Below, piece after piece: positions 60,740-64,000 of a stretch of 64,000 nucleotides of DNA. A program made the position numbers and the translations under genes. Position 1 is the stretch's first letter, and the number at the start of each line of letters is the position of its first letter. This DNA is from Filomicrobium sp. (GTDB taxonomy: Bacteria; Pseudomonadota; Alphaproteobacteria; Rhizobiales; Hyphomicrobiaceae): NCBI GenBank assembly GCA_017792465.1, contig CP051234.1, forward strand, positions 3,876,501 through 3,940,500, given 5' to 3'. A model generated the notes under the pieces. It was not told the DNA's origin, ran no database searches, and worked only from the letters and a program-made list of their open reading frames with translations.

Positions 60740-62470
60740 ATGTCGGTCAGCATCACAATCAAGGCCGGGATCGACGATGGGGCGCTGAAGCGACCGCCGC
60801 CAAGCGTCAATCGGCAAAGCCGTTCGGAACGCTTACGAAGCGAGCGGCGTAGCGACCGACTGCGGGCTCTGATTGCGATTGGTCTGGTCGTTGCCGGTTT
60901 TCTCGCAGTCTCAGGTCAGCTCGTGCGGCTCGCATTGAATGGCCAGCATGAAGAACAGATCGCGCTCAACGCGCCGATCGCAACCGCCTTTGCGCGACCC
61001 GATATCGTCGATCGCAATGGGCGCCTTCTGGCCGGCGATGTCGTCATGCCGTCGCTGTTTGCCGATCCGGCGGTCATTCTCGATCAGAAGGAAGTTGCCA
61101 CCAAGCTTTCCAAGGTGCTGCCCGGCCTCGACGCAGATTGGATCCGCCAGACGATTGCCGATCGCGGAAAGCGCTTTGTCTGGCTGCGGCGCGGGTTGTC
61201 GCCGGCGGAAGCGCAAAAGGTTCATGACCTCGGTCTGCCGGGGCTTGAATTCCGCTCCGAGTTGCGCCGCGCTTATCCGCTCGGGCGTCTGGCCGGGCAT
61301 ATTCTCGGCTTCGTCGACATCGACAACAAGGGGCGCGCGGGGATCGAGAAATATCTCGATGAGACGAAAGACGTCGATGCGGTCCATGGGGCATCGCTGA
61401 CGGCCAAGGCGCCGCTGCAGCTGACACTCGACATGGCGGTGCAATTCGCGGTTGAAGATGAACTTGCGCACGCCATCAAGCGGTATCAAGCGAAGGCTGC
61501 CTCTGCCGTTGTTATGGATGTCCGCAACGGCAACATCCTGGCGGCCTCGTCATTGCCGGGCGTCGATCCGGTGTCTGTTGAAGAGCGTTCCGAACGCGCG
61601 CGGCTCGACCGGCTGACCCAGGGCACCTACGAATTGGGCTCGGTGTTCAAGACGATGACGGTCGCGATGGCGCTTGAGCAGGGTGAGACGCTCGACACGA
61701 TCGTCGATGTGCGCCAGCCGCTCGATGTCGAATCCTATCGCATCGAAGACATGCATCCGGCTGGGCGGCCGCTCTCGATTGCCGAAGTCTTTTTGAAATC
61801 ATCGAACGTCGGAGCGGGAAAGCTGGCGCTGGCGGCCGGACATGAAGCGCAAAAGGATTTCCTGGCTCGCCTTGGGCTTTTCGATGAGATGTCGACGGAA
61901 GCAGGCAGTCTTGCCAAGCCGACATTGCCGGGCATCTGGGGTGACATCGAAACCGTGACCATATCCTATGGGCATGGGATCGCGGTGACGCCGCTGCAGT
62001 TTGTTGCGGCATGCGCGCCACTCATCAATGGCGGATACCGGGTCAACCCGTCGTTTGTGGATCGTCGAGGGCGGAGCGATAAATCTTCGGTTGAGCGCAA
62101 GCAGGTGATCAGCCCGGAGACGAGCCGGCATATCCGCGAGATCATGCGCTGGAACGTGGCCGGCAAGATTGGCACAGGTTCGCATGCCGATGTGCCGGGG
62201 CTTCGTATCGGCGGGAAAACCGGGACGGCCGAGATCGCAGGTGTGGGCGGCTATCGCGAAAAAGCGGTGATCTCGTCATTCCTGTCGGCGTTTCCGATGG
62301 ATGCCCCCTCCTACATCATGCTTGTCAGTCTCTATGAGCCCAAAGGGACGCCGGAGACGCACGGGCACATCACGGCCGGGCACAACGCAGCGCCGACAAC
62401 GGCCCGGATCGCGGCCCGGATTGCGCCGTTATTGGGGTTCATTCCTGGCGGCGCGGGTCCTGGCGAGTAG
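60740..62470 (+). CDS. ftsI: peptidoglycan D,D-transpeptidase FtsI (PBP3)
   Basis: 576 residues. One membrane helix (about 41-64), a dimerisation/pedestal domain, then the transpeptidase with S301-x-x-K304 in LGSVFKTMT, SSN at 354-356, and K493-T-G-T. It crosslinks septal peptidoglycan during division. Length and motifs are normal; unlike rsmH it carries no repeat insertion. The gene starts 5 bp after ftsL. The gap to murE is 109 bp. Confidence 0.94.
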   Translation: MSVSITIKAGIDDGALKRPPPSVNRQSRSERLRSERRSDRLRALIAIGLVVAGFLAVSGQLVRLALNGQHEEQIALNAPIATAFARPDIVDRNGRLLAGDVVMPSLFADPAVILDQKEVATKLSKVLPGLDADWIRQTIADRGKRFVWLRRGLSPAEAQKVHDLGLPGLEFRSELRRAYPLGRLAGHILGFVDIDNKGRAGIEKYLDETKDVDAVHGASLTAKAPLQLTLDMAVQFAVEDELAHAIKRYQAKAASAVVMDVRNGNILAASSLPGVDPVSVEERSERARLDRLTQGTYELGSVFKTMTVAMALEQGETLDTIVDVRQPLDVESYRIEDMHPAGRPLSIAEVFLKSSNVGAGKLALAAGHEAQKDFLARLGLFDEMSTEAGSLAKPTLPGIWGDIETVTISYGHGIAVTPLQFVAACAPLINGGYRVNPSFVDRRGRSDKSSVERKQVISPETSRHIREIMRWNVAGKIGTGSHADVPGLRIGGKTGTAEIAGVGGYREKAVISSFLSAFPMDAPSYIMLVSLYEPKGTPETHGHITAGHNAAPTTARIAARIAPLLGFIPGGAGPGE

Positions 62471-62579
62471 CGCCGTCTTCTTGATTGGCGGTTTGACGCG
62501 GCGGGGTGCCCGCAATAAGAACCTGCTGGCAGCAGTACCAGGTGCGCGAATGGCGCTCTTTTTTGTCTTTGGGCTTTGA

Positions 62580-64000
62580 ATGAAGCTTTCTCAGATTATC
62601 GACGGGATTGGTGGATTGGTTGCACTCGCGCCAGTTCCGCCTGAAGCCAATGACGTTGAAATTACCGGTATCGCTTCGGATAGCCGAGCCGTCGAGCCGG
62701 GAGCTTTGTTCGCGGCGATCCCGGGTGTTGCTGCCGATGGGGCGAAGTTTGCGCCGGCTGCGGTTGCGGCAGGTGCGGTCGCGGTGCTGGCATCTGAGAC
62801 GGCTGATCTTGGAGAGATCGAGGACAAGGCCATCATCCTGAGGAGCTCCAATCCGCGGCGGGCTCTGGCGCTGATGTCGGCGATATTTTTCGGAAAGCAG
62901 CCAGCCTGTGCCGTCGCCGTTACCGGGACGAGCGGTAAGACGTCGGTGGTCGAGTTTACACGACAGATTTTTGCGAGCGCTGGAAAACAGGCCGCCTCGG
63001 TCGGAACGATCGGGATCGTCAAGCCGGATGGTGGGCGTTATGGCTCGTTGACGACGCCCGATCCTGTTTCGCTCCACAAGACATTGTCTGAGCTTGCTGA
63101 CGAGGGGGTAACGCATGTCGCCTTTGAAGCCTCCTCGCACGGGCTCGATCAACATCGGCTCGATGGGGTTAAGCTGACAGCTGCGGCGTTCACAAATCTG
63201 GGGCGCGACCATCTCGATTATCACGCCGACGCCGAAGACTACCTGCAAGCCAAGCTGCGGCTCTTCCGTGAGCTTCTACAGCCGGGCCACACGGCTGTTG
63301 TCAATGCCGATGGCGCCGAGCATGCGCGCGTCGTTGAGGCCGCTAAGGAGCAAAAGCTCAAGGTGATGTCGGTCGGGAAGGCGGGCGAAGATCTCGAAGT
63401 CGTTTCGATTGCGCTCGATGGGTTTGTGCAAAAACTGCAAATTGCGATTGGCGAGCAGACCTTCGATGCGCGGCTGCCGCTCATTGGCGATTATCAGGTG
63501 GAAAATGCGCTGGTTGCCGTCGGGCTTGCCATCGCTGTCGGGATTGATCCTCAAACGGCGATGTCGGCTCTGAGCGAGTTGAAAGGCGTGCCTGGACGGC
63601 TTGAGATCATTGGCGAGGCGCGTGAGGGGTTGGTCGTCGTCGATTATGCCCATAAGCCCGAAGCGTTGTCGGCAGCCCTTTCGGGTGTCAGGCCGTTTGT
63701 GAAAGGCAAGCTTGTCTGCGTGTTCGGATGCGGCGGTGATCGTGACCGGGGCAAGCGCGCGATCATGGGCAAAATCGCCAGCGAAGAGGCCGACGAAGTG
63801 ATCGTTACCGACGACAATCCGCGTAGCGAGGAGCCGGGTGCAATCCGCGCGGAGATTTTGTCGGGGGCAAGCGGTGCCAAGGAAATCGGCGACCGCGGTG
63901 AAGCCATCCGCACGGCGGTGCAGGAGATCGGTCCGGGCGACGTCATTCTGATTGCCGGCAAGGGCCACGAAACCGGGCAGATTGTCGGCGACAAGGTGCT
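62580..64000 (+). CDS. murE: UDP-MurNAc-tripeptide synthetase (meso-DAP), 3' truncated
   Basis: About 473 residues are present before the window ends. The P-loop GTSGKTS (G116-S122), TTPDPVSLH, ASSHGLDQHRLDG and VVDYAHKP are in place. D412-N-P-R415 is the motif associated with meso-diaminopimelate specificity, so the peptidoglycan is of the DAP type. It adds the third residue to UDP-MurNAc-L-Ala-D-Glu. ATG 62580 has no strong ribosome site. The last residues, after GQIVGDKV, lie outside. Confidence 0.93.
   Translation, partial: MKLSQIIDGIGGLVALAPVPPEANDVEITGIASDSRAVEPGALFAAIPGVAADGAKFAPAAVAAGAVAVLASETADLGEIEDKAIILRSSNPRRALALMSAIFFGKQPACAVAVTGTSGKTSVVEFTRQIFASAGKQAASVGTIGIVKPDGGRYGSLTTPDPVSLHKTLSELADEGVTHVAFEASSHGLDQHRLDGVKLTAAAFTNLGRDHLDYHADAEDYLQAKLRLFRELLQPGHTAVVNADGAEHARVVEAAKEQKLKVMSVGKAGEDLEVVSIALDGFVQKLQIAIGEQTFDARLPLIGDYQVENALVAVGLAIAVGIDPQTAMSALSELKGVPGRLEIIGEAREGLVVVDYAHKPEALSAALSGVRPFVKGKLVCVFGCGGDRDRGKRAIMGKIASEEADEVIVTDDNPRSEEPGAIRAEILSGASGAKEIGDRGEAIRTAVQEIGPGDVILIAGKGHETGQIVGDKV

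Overview
The window looks like a chromosomal segment of an alphaproteobacterium of the order Hyphomicrobiales. A Hyphomicrobium-like host is my best guess, but it is a guess. The basis is the overall G+C-rich base use and several families common in that order: DUF2852, extensin-like secreted proteins, Rhizobium etli-type asparaginase, a MatB/TRAP malonate locus and CHCC zinc-finger proteins. A type A RNase P RNA and an ordinary dcw cell-wall cluster (mraZ-rsmH-ftsL-ftsI-murE) are also present. No phage, plasmid or intact insertion sequence was seen.

Layout. 1-3.7 kb: an SdhA-like flavoprotein (cut by the window edge), both subunits of a class I fumarase/tartrate dehydratase and a glutathione S-transferase. 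3.7-13.2 kb: RtcB RNA ligase, two overlapping membrane-associated GTPases, a Crp/Fnr regulator, a formate/nitrite-family channel, a cytochrome P450, a DUF2852 protein and a haem-binding DUF3365 protein. 13.4-18.8 kb: a malonate locus (MatB, TRAP subunits, divergent GntR regulator). 19-30 kb: a fused oxoprolinase/hydantoinase, TrkH, a flavin monooxygenase, hydrolases, TetR and asparaginase. 30.6-42.1 kb: two divergent gene sets built around FHA domains and Ser/Thr kinases. 42.2-47.9 kb: tRNA-Gln, a YeeE/YedE pair, two 2-oxoglutarate oxygenases, tRNA-Pro, a repeat-rich gap, a DjlA-like protein and an amidase. 47.95-58 kb: rnpB, an AAA ATPase, a candidate orphan immunity protein, more dispersed palindromes, a TPR-sulfotransferase and a B12-type radical SAM protein. 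58.3-64 kb: the dcw cluster.

Two things stand out. First, the 30.6-42.1 kb locus joins a membrane Ser/Thr kinase, a membrane pseudokinase (catalytic Lys and DFG Asp both lost), a membrane FHA-ClpP-like protein, an FHA-zinc-ribbon protein and an FHA-Rossmann flavoprotein. The flavoprotein lies in line with a TauE/SafE transporter and small exported proteins. It reads as a phosphorylation-controlled envelope redox or proteolysis system that I cannot match to a described one. Second, a small palindromic element built on CAACAC/GTGTTG arms occurs in three settings: four tandem 36-bp in-frame copies inside rsmH, a paired copy in an expanded terminal arm of rnpB, and an intergenic copy. This recalls the Rickettsia palindromic elements that live inside genes. 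A clear array of four 10-bp-spaced CCAT direct repeats before mraZ is a likely MraZ operator.
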